Translations under genes and position numbers: made by a program
Assembly (NCBI GenBank): GCA_948801035.1
Contig: CAQHJP010000021.1
Coordinates: 1-7,575 of the forward strand
DNA length: 7,575 nt
DNA from: an uncultured Bacilli bacterium
GTDB taxonomy: Bacteria > Bacillota_I > Bacilli_A > RF39 > UBA660
Direction: 5' to 3'
Notes under the pieces: model-generated
Seen by the model: only the letters and a program-made list of their open reading frames with translations
Databases searched by the model: none
What the model was told of the DNA's origin: nothing
Part shown: positions 1-6,209 of the stretch, piece by piece
Layout: each line of letters starts with the position of its first letter
Position numbering within the stretch: position 1 is the first letter of the stretch

Positions 1-42
1 TCTAGTAAAAGCTCAAATGCTAAAAACTATGATGCAAAATAA
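1..42 (+). CDS. possible 3' end of a plus-strand gene (partial)
   Basis: An open frame enters from the left edge and stops at TAA 40-42 after 13 codons (SSKSSNAKNYDAK). The hairpin at 47-72 starts four bases after this stop, which is where a terminator for a rightward gene would sit; that placement is the main support. A second plus-strand frame, from position 2 to a stop at 86-88, is also open, but it would run through the hairpin and overlap the stop of the convergent transporter gene. Too little is visible to assign a product, and the call may be wrong. Confidence 0.3.
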   Translation, partial: SSKSSNAKNYDAK

Positions 43-45
43 CCC

Positions 46-73
46 AAAAAAAGACGATTTAATGTCTTTTTTC
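46..73. terminator. bidirectional intrinsic terminator between convergent genes
   Basis: AAAAAAGAC (47-55) is the exact reverse complement of GTCTTTTTT (64-72), giving a 9-bp stem around an 8-base loop. The stem has only two G:C pairs, but it is flanked by a T-run on each strand, as expected for a compact two-way terminator. On the minus strand it follows the transporter stop by about a dozen bases and would end the whole array-transporter transcript. On the plus strand it follows the possible gene end at 42. Confidence 0.6.
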
Positions 74-84
74 TTTTACTTTGA

Positions 85-825
85 TTAAAAAAATATACTA
101 TTTATAAGCATAAATATACACCCTACTATAAATCCTATAATTGTAAGTTTTTTATTATTATATGATAAACTTGTTGGAATTAGTTCATAAATTGAAATTT
201 GAATCATTATTCCTGCTATTATACTAAATAAAAACCCCATGATTGTATCATTTATAAAAGGTGATAAAAATAAGTATGTTATTAATGCCCCAAATGGCTC
301 TGATATACCTGATATAAATGTGTATAATAATGCTTTTTTCTTACTTTTAGTAGAATGAAATATTGGAATTGATATACTAATACCTTCTGGTATATTATGA
401 AGTGCTATTGCTACAGCAAGTGATATTCCAAGGCTTATATTACTATTTGCTGCCATAAATGTTGCAATTCCTTCTGGTATATTATGAAGTATTATTGCAA
501 GCATTGATATTACCCCTACCCTATATAAATTACTATTTTCTTTTGTGGGTAAATATTTATCTATCATCATAGATAGTATTATTCCGATTGTTATAAATAT
601 TAAAATAAATAAAATTCTTGGAAATAACAAATAATTATTTAATAATAAATATGATTCCTTAATTAAATCAGTAAATGATACAGTAATCATTACTCCTGCT
701 GCAAAAGCAAGCGACATTATTATTATTTTTTTAGAATCATTTTTTAAAAATACTAAAATACTTCCTATCATAGTAGACATTCCTGCAAATATAGTAAGAA
801 TAAAAGCTAAAGGTATATTATTCAT
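85..825 (-). CDS. ZIP-family divalent metal transporter (ZupT-like)
   Basis: This encodes an inner-membrane metal permease of the ZIP family, which imports zinc and often iron, manganese or cobalt. Two metal-site signatures are visible: HNIPEGIATF at residues 114-123 (TM4) and ALHNIPEGIS at 141-150 (TM5). An SEPFGA motif follows near 175-180 (TM6) and a YELIP motif near 213-217. Eight hydrophobic segments can be drawn at about 4-27, 34-53, 69-88, 103-122, 131-156, 165-186, 193-214 and 228-245, the usual ZIP count. The loop before TM4 lacks the histidine cluster seen in many ZIPs. ATG at 825 (246 aa) is preferred because GGTGA (831-835) sits five bases upstream; a TTG four codons earlier would place that site inside the gene. 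It lies 47 bases after copy 1 with no clear terminator between, so it may be cotranscribed with the array. The exact metal cannot be told. Confidence 0.9.
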   Translation of the reverse strand: MNNIPLAFILTIFAGMSTMIGSILVFLKNDSKKIIIMSLAFAAGVMITVSFTDLIKESYLLLNNYLLFPRILFILIFITIGIILSMMIDKYLPTKENSNLYRVGVISMLAIILHNIPEGIATFMAANSNISLGISLAVAIALHNIPEGISISIPIFHSTKSKKKALLYTFISGISEPFGALITYLFLSPFINDTIMGFLFSIIAGIMIQISIYELIPTSLSYNNKKLTIIGFIVGCIFMLINSIFF

Positions 826-830
826 ATTAT

Positions 831-835
831 TCACC
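831..835 (-). promoter_or_regulatory. ribosome-binding site that sets the transporter start
   Basis: GGTGA on the minus strand matches the anti-Shine-Dalgarno end of 16S rRNA and lies five bases before ATG at 825. This favours that ATG over the in-frame TTG ending at 837, which overlaps the site. Confidence 0.6.
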
Positions 836-855
836 AATATAAATATATATATTTT

Positions 856-861
856 ATTATA
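856..861 (-). promoter_or_regulatory. weak candidate -10 box upstream of the ZIP gene
   Basis: The 47-base gap between copy 1 and the transporter holds a perfect TATAAT on the minus strand, about 30 bases before the ATG. No TTGACA-like -35 is present at the expected distance (the hexamer there is TATAAA), and TATAAT arises often by chance in such AT-rich DNA. The transporter may have its own promoter here or may depend on read-through from the array. Confidence 0.2.
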
Positions 862-872
862 AAAATATGAAT

Positions 873-1751
873 TTATTTTTTATATATAATAGCTCCAGTT
901 TCTTTAAAATTAATAGACTTAATTTTTCTATTATTTAAAACTCTTTCTAAATCATTTGCCTCACTACAGCTATAACAATAGTTTGCTAGAATAACACCAT
1001 TTTTATTTAAATTTTTACTTAATTTTCTTAACATGTTTACAAATCTTATATTATCGCTTTTTATTATTTTAAATAATGTATCAGCACTCTCATCTAAGTC
1101 AAACATCCATCTTGGTATATTAGATAAGTACATAACATCATATTTTGATTTTAATTGATTAATTAGATTTTTTAAATTACAATTTGTAAAGTTTAATTCT
1201 AATTTATCTATATTATTTTTTAATTCATTATAGTTTGAATCAGATAAATAAAGAGTATTATGCTTTAAAACACCAGGAGCAAAATGTTCTGAATCGTAAA
1301 AATCATAAGGAAAATCTTTTCCACTAAATTCACTATATATTGTATTCCAAAATGAGAGATAATCCCCTTCTAAACATTCTGATATTTTTTTATATATTGC
1401 TTTTTCATAAGCTAGATAATTAATGCCCTTTCTAACATACGGTTTCGTAACGTACATATTAAAAAATTTTAAAAATTCACGTCTTGTAAGAGTTTTTATA
1501 CCAGCTTTTTTTAAATAAAAATAGTATTTAGTTAGGGGATTAATATCAAATGTGTCAATTTTATTAGCTCCTCTTAAAAATATATCAAAAACTTGATCGG
1601 ATGAAGCTAGTACTGATAAAACATCTTTACCCTCAAAATCAAAATTATCAAGATACCCTTTTATATCTTCATTAGTAAATGGATATACAAGATTTTTTTC
1701 TGAATCTGTATTTAATGTTTTTATTGCAAGTTTTATATCATTATCAAGCAT
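873..1751 (-). CDS. array copy 1: predicted SAM-dependent transferase-fold protein (DUF3419/BtaA-like)
   Basis: This 292-residue soluble protein has no signal peptide or membrane segment. Visible motifs in order: YPFTNED (23-29), a Rossmann-type strand-loop VLSVLASSDQVFD (44-56), the acidic strand end DTFDINP (66-72), FWNT (134-137), YDVMYLSNI (204-212), NGVILANYCY (251-260) and the terminal IIYKK. The first two core motifs resemble the SAM site of DUF3419/BtaA-type aminocarboxypropyl transferases; this is family recall, and no reaction is proven. The ATG at 1751 follows AGGGGA (1756-1761), which overlaps the TAG stop of copy 2, so the two are probably translationally coupled. It is the last array member before the transporter. 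Its C-terminal half is closest to copy 8, while parts of its N-terminal half match copy 2 and copy 6 almost exactly, so the gene looks mosaic. Here the usual AAILALDKKDF segment reads AGIKTLTRREF. Confidence 0.8.
   Translation of the reverse strand: MLDNDIKLAIKTLNTDSEKNLVYPFTNEDIKGYLDNFDFEGKDVLSVLASSDQVFDIFLRGANKIDTFDINPLTKYYFYLKKAGIKTLTRREFLKFFNMYVTKPYVRKGINYLAYEKAIYKKISECLEGDYLSFWNTIYSEFSGKDFPYDFYDSEHFAPGVLKHNTLYLSDSNYNELKNNIDKLELNFTNCNLKNLINQLKSKYDVMYLSNIPRWMFDLDESADTLFKIIKSDNIRFVNMLRKLSKNLNKNGVILANYCYSCSEANDLERVLNNRKIKSINFKETGAIIYKK
1473..1629 (-). repeat. near-identical block shared with copy 2 (2363-2519)
   Basis: Compared base by base at a fixed offset of 890, these 157 bases differ at 8 positions, and 1505-1580 is identical to 2395-2470. 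The block codes for the DTFDINP region and the segment after it. The surrounding parts of copies 1 and 2 are much less alike, so this is a local patch rather than general similarity. Confidence 0.85.
1585..1631 (-). repeat. identical block shared with copy 6 (6026-6072)
   Basis: These 47 bases are identical to 6026-6072, and similarity continues with only a few differences to about 1687/6128. Copy 2 differs at five of the 47 positions. The block codes for the VLSVLASSDQ region. Copy 1 therefore switches closest relative from copy 2 to copy 6 within one gene. Confidence 0.8.
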
Positions 1752-1759
1752 AGTATCCC

Positions 1760-2647
1760 CTACTTTCTATAAATTAATTCACCTGCATATGTATTATCAT
1801 CTTCATATATGTGTTTACCATGTTTAAATTTAATTTTTTCGAAATGTGATGTATTTATACTACTATTTTTAAAACTCTTTAGCATTTGTGTAACTTGAGA
1901 GTATTTATAAAAATAATTAGCAATAATTTCACCATCATCTTTAAGAAATTCAGATAATTTTTGTAAAAAAGGTAACATTTTTTCTACTATCTCCTTGCCT
2001 TCCCAACTAAAATAATAAGGTCTAAGTCCAAGTCTACCTAAAATATTTGATAGATATATAATATCATATTTATTATCTAAAATATTTATTAAATCATATA
2101 TATCACAATTTATAAATTTAACATCAAGTAAATCGATTTTTCTTTGCAATAATTCATATTTTTTACAATCTGATAAATAAGGAATTTTGGGTATATATTC
2201 AAATATAAACAAATTGGATAATTCGTAAAAAATTTTTCCGCTATAATAATGATCAAATAAAGTATTCCAAAATATGTAACTATCTCCTTTTAAATATTTT
2301 GCTATTTCACTAAACATATCTTTATCAAAAAATTTAGAATTATCACATGAGAAAAAACTAACAAATTCACGTTTTGTAAAAGTTTTTATACCGACTTTTT
2401 TTAAATAAAAATAGTATTTAGTTAGGGGATTAATATCAAATGTGTCAATTTTATTAGCTCCTCTTAAAAACATATCAAAAACTTGATCAGATGAAGCTAG
2501 CACTGATAGAACATCTTTATTTTTAAAATCAAAATGATTAAAACAACCTTTAATATTTTCATTTGTAAAAGAATATATTTGATCAAAAACAGTTGCCCTA
2601 TTACCTGCAATAATGTTTAGTGCGCGTTTTATATCATCTTCTAACAT
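1760..2647 (-). CDS. array copy 2: predicted SAM-dependent transferase-fold protein (DUF3419/BtaA-like)
   Basis: 295 residues, with all family motifs intact: VLSVLASSDQ (46-55), DTFDINP (68-74), FWNTLF (126-131), YDIIYLSNI (194-202) and IIANYFY (241-247). The usual YPFTNE reads YSFTNE. After YLSNI, the LGRLG stretch is shared only with copy 3, as is the late HFEKIKF/YFEKIKF segment, so copies 2 and 3 are sisters. The ATG at 2647 is preceded by AGGA (2656-2659), which overlaps the TAG stop of copy 3; the spacing of eight bases is the longest in the array. Its N-terminal half has the GCFNHFDF form seen in copy 7 and as ACFNHFDF in copy 3. An ELIYRK end replaces the AIIYKK of copy 1. Substrate unknown; the role is inferred only from the family fold. 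Confidence 0.8.
   Translation of the reverse strand: MLEDDIKRALNIIAGNRATVFDQIYSFTNENIKGCFNHFDFKNKDVLSVLASSDQVFDMFLRGANKIDTFDINPLTKYYFYLKKVGIKTFTKREFVSFFSCDNSKFFDKDMFSEIAKYLKGDSYIFWNTLFDHYYSGKIFYELSNLFIFEYIPKIPYLSDCKKYELLQRKIDLLDVKFINCDIYDLINILDNKYDIIYLSNILGRLGLRPYYFSWEGKEIVEKMLPFLQKLSEFLKDDGEIIANYFYKYSQVTQMLKSFKNSSINTSHFEKIKFKHGKHIYEDDNTYAGELIYRK
2461..2569 (-). repeat. near-identical block shared with copy 3 (3320-3428)
   Basis: At a fixed offset of 859, these 109 bases differ at only three positions. The block codes for the FTNENIK to FLRG region of copies 2 and 3. A second, weaker shared block lies at 2031-2110 and 2902-2981 (six differences in 80 bases), coding for the DLINILDNKYDIIYLSNILGRLG stretch. 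Copies 2 and 3 therefore look like a recent duplication or are being homogenised. Confidence 0.85.
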
Positions 2648-2657
2648 ACTATCTTTC

Positions 2658-3512
2658 CTACTTTCTATAAATTAAAGCTCCAGCTTTATTTATTTCATCA
2701 TTTTGAAATTTTATTTTTTCAAAATATGATACATCTATGTTATTTTTTCTTAAAATTTTAAGTGTTTCTAAAAGTTGTGAATATATGTAAAAATAATTAG
2801 CTATTATTTCACCATTGTCTTTAAGATATTTAGATAAACTATTTAAAAATGATATAAAATTATTCATGCTTTCGTTATTTAAAAAATTAGATTTAAATCC
2901 AAGTCTGCCTAAAATATTTGATAAGTAAATAATATCATATTTATTATCTAAAATATTTATTAAATCATAAATATCGCAATTAGTAAACCTAACACTAAGT
3001 AAATTAATTTTACTTTGTAATAATTTGTAATTTTCATTATCAGACAAATAAAGAGTTTGGTTTGCTAAATCTAGTTCAAATAAACGATATAAATCATCTT
3101 TATTTTTATGATTAAATAAAGTTTCCCAAAAAATATAGTTATCATTCTTTAAATTTTTAGAAATTTCTTTAAAGATAAAATCATTTAAAAAATTAGGATT
3201 ACTATATGAAAAAAAATTAATAAAGTCAGCTCTATCTAAAGCTAAAATAGCAGCTTTTTTTAAAGCAAAATAATATTTACATAAAGGATTAATATCAAAT
3301 GTATCAATACTTTTTGCCCCTCTTAGAAACATATCAAAAACTTGATCAGATGAAGCTAGCACTGATAGAACATCTTTATTTTTAAAATCAAAATGATTAA
3401 AGCAAGCTTTAATATTTTCATTTGTAAATATATATATATAAATAAAATGTTTTTTTAATTTTGTATTATCTTTAATAGTATTTATTGCAAGTTTTATATC
3501 ATTATAAACCAT
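2658..3512 (-). CDS. array copy 3: predicted SAM-dependent transferase-fold protein (DUF3419/BtaA-like)
   Basis: 284 residues, with motifs VLSVLASSDQ (48-57), DTFDINP (70-76), FWETLF (128-133), YDIIYLSNI (192-200) and EIIANYFY (235-242). Sister of copy 2 by its C-terminal half. The common YPFTNE entry motif is changed to a run of Ile-Tyr (residues 24-28), encoded by an alternating AT tract at 3428-3440, and the proline is lost. DINPLCKYYFALK replaces the more usual DINPLTKYYFYLK. The ATG at 3512 follows AGGGGA (3518-3523), which overlaps the TAG stop of copy 4. The putative cofactor residues are all kept, so it could be active; the target is unknown. Confidence 0.8.
   Translation of the reverse strand: MVYNDIKLAINTIKDNTKLKKHFIYIYIFTNENIKACFNHFDFKNKDVLSVLASSDQVFDMFLRGAKSIDTFDINPLCKYYFALKKAAILALDRADFINFFSYSNPNFLNDFIFKEISKNLKNDNYIFWETLFNHKNKDDLYRLFELDLANQTLYLSDNENYKLLQSKINLLSVRFTNCDIYDLINILDNKYDIIYLSNILGRLGFKSNFLNNESMNNFISFLNSLSKYLKDNGEIIANYFYIYSQLLETLKILRKNNIDVSYFEKIKFQNDEINKAGALIYRK
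3428..3440. repeat. short AT dinucleotide tract inside copy 3
   Basis: Thirteen alternating A/T bases lie within the 5' part of copy 3, at about codons 24-28. Other copies have a non-repetitive sequence coding for IYPF at this place. A change of one unit would shift the reading frame early in the gene. Confidence 0.8.
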
Positions 3513-3521
3513 ATTTATCCC

Positions 3522-4409
3522 CTACTTCTTATATACTATAGCTGTTGAATCGTTAAAGGTTATACTTTTAATTTTAGAGTTACCAGTTAATCTTAATTCT
3601 TCCATAAAAGGTAGTATATAATGTTGGTAACAATAGCAAGCTAATATATTTCCATCATCATTTAAGTGTTTTGATAAATCATTTAAAAAATCAATAAACC
3701 TATGTATAGAAAAACTAGAAATATCATTAGGTACACCATGTGAAAATCTCATTATATTAGAAAGATATATTATATCAAACATTTTATTTAAAGATGTTGG
3801 TAAATCTGTTATGTCACACTTTTTAAATGTAATTTTTAAAGAATTTATTTTACTTTTTAATATTTCAAAATTATCTTCTGAAAAATATAAAGTTTGATTT
3901 ATTAAATTAAATTCATTATGATAATCAAAATCTAATAAAAATTGCTCTTTAGAAATATCTTCAGGAGCAAATATTTCGTATAAAGTATTCCAAAAAACAT
4001 ATGAATTGCCTTTTAAATATTTGCAAATTTCTTTAAACATATCTTTATCAAATGTATAATAATTATAAATTATTCGACCATCATTTGATAAAATATGATG
4101 ATTAAAAAACTTAATAAAATCTTTTTTTTCTAATGCTAAAACAGCAGCTTTTTTAAGATAAAAATAATATTTGGAAAGTGGATTTTTATCAAATGTAGAT
4201 ATAGACTTAGCTCCTCTTAAAAACATATCAAAAACTTGATCAGATGATGCTAGAACAGTTAAAACATCTTTGCCTTTAAAGTCAAAATGATCAAAATACC
4301 CTTTTATATCTTCATTAGTAAATGGATATATAGTTTTAAATTTTATACCCATGCCTATATAGTAAGCAGTAAGCAATTTTTGTGCTTCTTGAATGTCATC
4401 ATTTAACAT
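3522..4409 (-). CDS. array copy 4: SAM-transferase-fold paralogue with altered acidic motif (STFDKNP)
   Basis: 295 residues. The core strand is VLTVLASSDQ (49-58). The next motif is STFDKNP (71-77) where the other full copies have DTFDINP or a deleted form: the first Asp is Ser and the Ile is Lys, though the second Asp and the NP are kept. Further motifs are FWNTLY (139-144), FDIIYLSNI (211-219) and NILACYCY (254-261), with Cys where most copies have Asn. The insert around 98-120 and the ISKEQFLLDFDYHNEFNL stretch (152-169) match copy 6, so 4 and 6 are C-terminal partners. The ATG at 4409 follows AAGGGGGA (4415-4422), which overlaps the TAA stop of copy 5. Binding of the shared cofactor may be changed; activity cannot be judged from sequence alone. 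Confidence 0.78.
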   Translation of the reverse strand: MLNDDIQEAQKLLTAYYIGMGIKFKTIYPFTNEDIKGYFDHFDFKGKDVLTVLASSDQVFDMFLRGAKSISTFDKNPLSKYYFYLKKAAVLALEKKDFIKFFNHHILSNDGRIIYNYYTFDKDMFKEICKYLKGNSYVFWNTLYEIFAPEDISKEQFLLDFDYHNEFNLINQTLYFSEDNFEILKSKINSLKITFKKCDITDLPTSLNKMFDIIYLSNIMRFSHGVPNDISSFSIHRFIDFLNDLSKHLNDDGNILACYCYQHYILPFMEELRLTGNSKIKSITFNDSTAIVYKK

Positions 4410-4420
4410 ATAAATCCCCC

Positions 4421-5323
4421 TTATTTTTTATAAACTAACATACTACTATTATCATTAAGTATTATGTTTGTAAATTTTTCAAATTCTTTTGAATTTTCAA
4501 TATTTTTCATGCAAGTTTTTCCTGAATAATTATCATAAAAATAATTAACTAATATTGTACCATCTTTTTTTAAATATTGCCCTAATTTTTTTAAAAAACA
4601 TATAAAATATTGAGTTCTTTTTTCATTTTTATATTCATTTGAAGGTAAAAATGTATTTAATCTATCTAAAATATTAGATAAATACATAATGTCATATTTT
4701 TTATTTAATATATCTGATATATCTCTTAAATCGTAATTTATAAAATTTATATCAAATGTACTTATATTATTTTGCAGTTTAGTATAATACTTTTTATCAA
4801 AATACAAAATATATTCTGATTTAATTAATTCATGTTCACGTTGAAAATCGGTATGGCATTTATAAAATAATTTATGTAATTTGCAAGGAGAATAATTATC
4901 AAATAAAGTATTCCAAAATATATAACAATCACCTTTTAAATATTTAGATATTTCTATAAAAGTGCTTTTGCTATATGCCTTTTCATCCATAATAATGCGT
5001 TCTATATAGTAATTATCAAAAAATTGTATAAATGAATTATAATCTAAAGCTAAAATAGCAGCTTTTTTTAAATTAAAATAGTATTTAGTAAGTGGATCAA
5101 ATGTATCAATACTTTTAGCTCCTCTTAAAAACATGTCAAAAACTTGATCAGAACTTGCTAGTACTGATAATACATCTTTACCTTTAAAATCAAATTGGTC
5201 AAAATAAATTTTAATTTTTTCATTAGTAAAAGGATATATACAATTAAAATTTTCTTCATATCTATTACTAATATGTCTTAAATTAATAATTTCTTTGGCA
5301 AGTTCTATGTCCTCATTAACCAT
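4421..5323 (-). CDS. array copy 5: SAM-transferase-fold paralogue with two-codon deletion in the acidic motif
   Basis: At 300 residues it is the longest copy, with a longer N-terminal lead before IYPFTNE (29-35). VLSVLASSDQ (51-60) is intact, but the next motif reads DTFDPL (73-78). Compared with the DTFDINPL of the other copies, ATTAAT is missing between 5095 and 5096, removing Ile-Asn in frame. The rest is preserved: FWNTLF (136-141), YDIMYLSNI (210-218), DGTILVNYFY (254-263) and the terminal LVYKK. The open frame argues for continued selection on a protein product. DINF, DLR-I and ILVNYF stretches match copy 7, its C-terminal partner. The ATG at 5323 follows AGGGA (5329-5333), which overlaps the TAG stop of copy 6. 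It may be a non-catalytic or altered-specificity member. Confidence 0.78.
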   Translation of the reverse strand: MVNEDIELAKEIINLRHISNRYEENFNCIYPFTNEKIKIYFDQFDFKGKDVLSVLASSDQVFDMFLRGAKSIDTFDPLTKYYFNLKKAAILALDYNSFIQFFDNYYIERIIMDEKAYSKSTFIEISKYLKGDCYIFWNTLFDNYSPCKLHKLFYKCHTDFQREHELIKSEYILYFDKKYYTKLQNNISTFDINFINYDLRDISDILNKKYDIMYLSNILDRLNTFLPSNEYKNEKRTQYFICFLKKLGQYLKKDGTILVNYFYDNYSGKTCMKNIENSKEFEKFTNIILNDNSSMLVYKK

Positions 5324-5331
5324 AGTTTTCC

Positions 5332-6198
5332 CTACTTTCTATAAATAAGTGCATAATCATTATGAAAATTTAAAGTTTTAATTTTTTCAAATTTTGTAAT
5401 AACTAAATCTTCTACAAATGGCCAGTCATATAAATAATCAGCAAGTATCACGCCTTGATTATTAATTTTTAAAGCAAGTGAGTCTAAGAAATCTTTTACA
5501 ATTTTGGCATTTTGAAGATTATATCTATATCCAGCAAATGCGTAAAATATGGTATTAGATAAATATATAATATCATATTTAGAATTTAATTTTTCTGGTA
5601 AATCTTTTACATCACATTTTGTAAAAGTTATTTTTAAATCACCTATTCTAGCTTTTAACTTATAATAATTATTATAATATAGTGTTTTTATCTTTAAATT
5701 CCATTCATTATGATAATCAAAAGAAAATAAAAAACGCTCTTTAGATATTTCAACAGGACTAAAGTTTTCAAACAAAGTATTCCAAAATATATAACTATCC
5801 CCTTTTAAATATTTAGAAATTTCCATAAATATGTCTTTATTAAATTTATTGTAATTATCTATAGTTATCTCATATTCATTATCACTTATTATATTTTGAT
5901 TAAAAAAATTAATAAAATCTTTTTTGTCTAGAGCTAAAATAGCAGCTTTTTTAAGGTAAAAGTAATATTTAGTAAGTGGATTAATATCAAATGTATCAAT
6001 ACTTTTGGCCCCTCTTAAAAACATGTCAAAAACTTGATCGGATGAAGCTAGTACTGATAAAACATCTTTACCTTTAAAATCAAAATTATCAAAATAACCT
6101 TTTATATCTTCATTAGTAAATGGATATATATTCATTGATCCTCTTTCAAAGTTTCCAGTTATAAATGATATTGCAAGTTTTATATCTTCATTAAGCAT
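5332..6198 (-). CDS. array copy 6: predicted SAM-dependent transferase-fold protein (DUF3419/BtaA-like)
   Basis: 288 residues with a canonical N-terminal half: IYPFTNEDIKGYF (24-36), VLSVLASSDQ (46-55) and DTFDINPLTKYYF (68-80). FWNTLF is at 138-143. The later motif reads YDIIYLSNT (208-216) and the C-terminal strand is GVILADYLY (249-257), so the usual Asn of ANYFY is Asp. The ISKERFLFSFDYHNEWNL segment (151-168) links it to copy 4. The ATG at 6198 has the best Shine-Dalgarno of the array, AAGGAG at 6206-6211 with seven bases of spacing, partly overlapping the TAA stop of copy 7. Part of its 5' region is identical to copy 1. Function is inferred from the fold only. Confidence 0.8.
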   Translation of the reverse strand: MLNEDIKLAISFITGNFERGSMNIYPFTNEDIKGYFDNFDFKGKDVLSVLASSDQVFDMFLRGAKSIDTFDINPLTKYYFYLKKAAILALDKKDFINFFNQNIISDNEYEITIDNYNKFNKDIFMEISKYLKGDSYIFWNTLFENFSPVEISKERFLFSFDYHNEWNLKIKTLYYNNYYKLKARIGDLKITFTKCDVKDLPEKLNSKYDIIYLSNTIFYAFAGYRYNLQNAKIVKDFLDSLALKINNQGVILADYLYDWPFVEDLVITKFEKIKTLNFHNDYALIYRK

Positions 6199-6209
6199 AA
6201 ATTATCTCC

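Noticed and set aside
2..88. Plus-strand frame ending at 86-88 as a real gene end
   Set aside because: It would run through the terminator hairpin and overlap the stop of the convergent transporter; the frame ending at 42 fits better, though neither is certain.
823..837. TTG at 837 as the transporter start
   Set aside because: It would put the GGTGA ribosome-binding site inside the gene; ATG at 825 has that site five bases upstream and fits the first membrane helix.
841..854. Perfect palindrome of A and T between copy 1 and the transporter
   Set aside because: It has no G:C pair and no T-run after a stable stem; such palindromes are expected by chance in DNA this AT-rich, so I do not call a terminator or operator.
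1506..1512. A-runs at the Lys-Lys codons (TTA AAA AAA GCT) in the copies, which look like a -1 slippery heptamer
   Set aside because: All copies have a full open frame with conserved motifs downstream, and I did not find a supporting pseudoknot or meaningful product in another frame. The run follows from Lys codons in AT-rich DNA.
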